Of a stretch of 29,773 nucleotides of DNA, positions 28,885 to 29,773 are shown piece after piece (positions within the stretch are counted from its first letter, which is position 1; each line of letters starts with the position of its first letter). The notes beneath the pieces are model-generated. The model had not been told where the DNA came from. It did no database searches and saw only the letters and a list, made by a program, of their open reading frames with translations. Both the position numbers and the translations under genes were made by a program. Source of the DNA: a virus; IMG/VR virus record IMGVR_UViG_3300031957_003439, positions 1 to 29,773 of that record; one strand, given 5' to 3'.

Positions 28885-29773
28885 ATGAAGAGAGTAAAGT
28901 ACCTAAACAACAGAGATCTATTGGCACAGATACACGCCAGCAAGAACACGTATTGCTCATACATAGCCCCAGAAGATGCACGTTATGATCTCATAGTACC
29001 CAATCTAAAGAAGATCAACGCCAGTGCCGTTACGATGGCCAGGAAGGCCAAGGCCAAGAGGCTCACGCAGGAAGCATGGGAGGCGGCCAAGGAATCGGGT
29101 CTCAAAAAAATTAAACTGGTGGACTACACCGTGTCGCCCAGGAAATTAGAGAAGACGGAACTTGTGTTCAGGGTCATGATGTTTGATCATGTGCCATTGG
29201 ACAGTGAGAGGAAGAAGAATCCCAAACAGACGGCGGATCATCACAGCAAGGTGAACTTCCCGCCCTTCCAACACTACAAGTTTGACGAAAAAGGAAAATT
29301 AGTGTGCGTGGGGAAATCACACTGGATCGGCGGAATGGACAACGGACACTTCTCATGTGACCACGGCAAGATGACCAACACACTTGCGATGATGTACATG
29401 AAGTTGTGTGAGAGATACGGGACCAGATCAAACTGGAGGGGTTACACCTACAACGACGAGATGCAGTCACAGGCACTGATGCAACTGAGTCAGATCGGTC
29501 TGCAGTTCGATGAATCAAAATCAGACAACCCGTTCGCGTACTACACAGCGGCCATCACAAATTCATTCACGAGAATACTGAACATCGAAAAGAAAAATCA
29601 ATCGATCAGGGATGACCTATTGGAATACAACAGCATGATGCCAAGTTTCACCAGGCAGAATGAGAACGCCACCAGTGCACCATCATACAAGAAGATGATG
29701 GAGACCGTGCATGGTGATGTACATGAGGTCAACAAGACCGGACTCGCGAAACTGAACAAGAAATTCAAGAAGA
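28885..29773 (+). CDS. gp55: Late-transcription sigma factor gp55-like, N-terminal 296 codons (runs off the window)
   Basis: The frame is open from the ATG at 28885 to the window end. AAAGG lies 4 nt upstream. Residues after about 195 carry a sigma region-2-like segment: YNDEMQSQALMQLSQIGLQF, DNPFAYYTAAITNSFTRILN and IEKKNQSIRDDLLEYNSMMP. This closely follows the gp55 pattern of NPFAYFT, then FxRVxxxEKK. gp55 gives host core RNA polymerase recognition of TATAAATA promoters and couples it to the sliding clamp. T4 gp55 is 185 residues; here ~190 residues precede the sigma region (LNNRDLLAQIHASKNTYCSY, YDLIVPNLKKI, NFPPFQHYKFDEKGKL). They resemble N-terminal stretches of other marine T4-like phage proteins and their function is unknown. 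The C-terminal clamp-binding tail is outside the window. Confidence 0.85.
   Translation, partial: MKRVKYLNNRDLLAQIHASKNTYCSYIAPEDARYDLIVPNLKKINASAVTMARKAKAKRLTQEAWEAAKESGLKKIKLVDYTVSPRKLEKTELVFRVMMFDHVPLDSERKKNPKQTADHHSKVNFPPFQHYKFDEKGKLVCVGKSHWIGGMDNGHFSCDHGKMTNTLAMMYMKLCERYGTRSNWRGYTYNDEMQSQALMQLSQIGLQFDESKSDNPFAYYTAAITNSFTRILNIEKKNQSIRDDLLEYNSMMPSFTRQNENATSAPSYKKMMETVHGDVHEVNKTGLAKLNKKFKK

Noticed and set aside
29104-29110. Run of seven A as a programmed frameshift in the gp55-like gene
   Set aside because: The frame continues without a break into the conserved sigma region, so no shift is needed.
29174-29518. Minus-strand frame of 114 codons opposite the gp55-like gene
   Set aside because: The plus-strand frame reads as a recognisable sigma factor; the antisense translation is Ser/Arg/Cys-rich and unlike a protein.
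1-29773. tRNA genes, CRISPR arrays, insertion sequences, integrase or attachment sites
   Set aside because: None seen. The sequence is continuous structural coding with short spacers; the repeats present are in-frame protein repeats or the single 17-bp duplication.

Overview
This window is a structural-gene segment of a T4-like (straboviral/cyanophage-type) marine myovirus. I base this on recognisable homologues of the T4 baseplate wedge and hub set (gp48, gp53, gp5, gp25 and gp6 types) in the compact order seen in marine T4-like phages, followed by very large fibre and baseplate-associated proteins, and on a gp55-type late sigma factor. A gp55 homologue implies a bacterial host RNA polymerase. 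The base composition is moderate (roughly 45-48 % G+C by eye) and arginine is mostly AGR-coded. I cannot name the host.

Layout. Almost everything (1-28766) is read leftward on the minus strand as a tightly packed late operon. From right to left it holds: gp48-like tail-tube/baseplate protein (27921-28766), gp53 wedge (27622-27921), a 770-residue hub-like protein (25308-27620), gp5 spike (22790-25294), gp25 wedge (22365-22790), gp6 wedge (18829-22311), one 13-kb gene for a 4350-residue baseplate/fibre-network protein (5777-18829), a 241-residue structural protein (5042-5767), two paralogous fibre-like proteins (3530-5038 and 2143-3519), a glycine-rich adhesin with a C-terminal Hint domain (699-2138), a 2-oxoglutarate/Fe(II) hydroxylase (41-709) and the first 21 codons of an SDR-like protein (1-63). 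Spacers are usually 0-13 nt, with TAATG overlaps. On the right, divergently on the plus strand, lies the 5' part of a gp55-like late sigma factor (28885 to the window edge). No non-coding stretch reaches 300 bases; the longest is the 118-nt divergent region at 28767-28884.

Regulation. T4-type late promoter motifs (xATAAATA) sit just upstream of four leftward genes (28811-28818, 22337-22344, 5774-5781, 3527-3534). I found the core ATAAATA nowhere else on the minus strand by eye. The gp55-like gene lies directly beside the best of them. Internal genes are linked by start/stop overlap with clear Shine-Dalgarno sequences, while genes next to promoter motifs mostly lack one.

Most interesting content. 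(i) The 4350-residue protein contains a seven-bladed FG-GAP (integrin-like) propeller, a cupredoxin-like domain with all four type-1 copper ligand positions, carbohydrate-binding-like modules and many tail-fibre beta-modules. (ii) gp5 has no lysozyme domain visible but carries about five 35-residue helical repeats and a C-terminal S74-type self-cleaving chaperone. (iii) An adhesin with a Hint domain overlaps an Asp/Asn-hydroxylase-like gene, which in turn overlaps an SDR gene. (iv) A 17-bp tandem duplication appears to have unlinked two once-overlapping hub genes.
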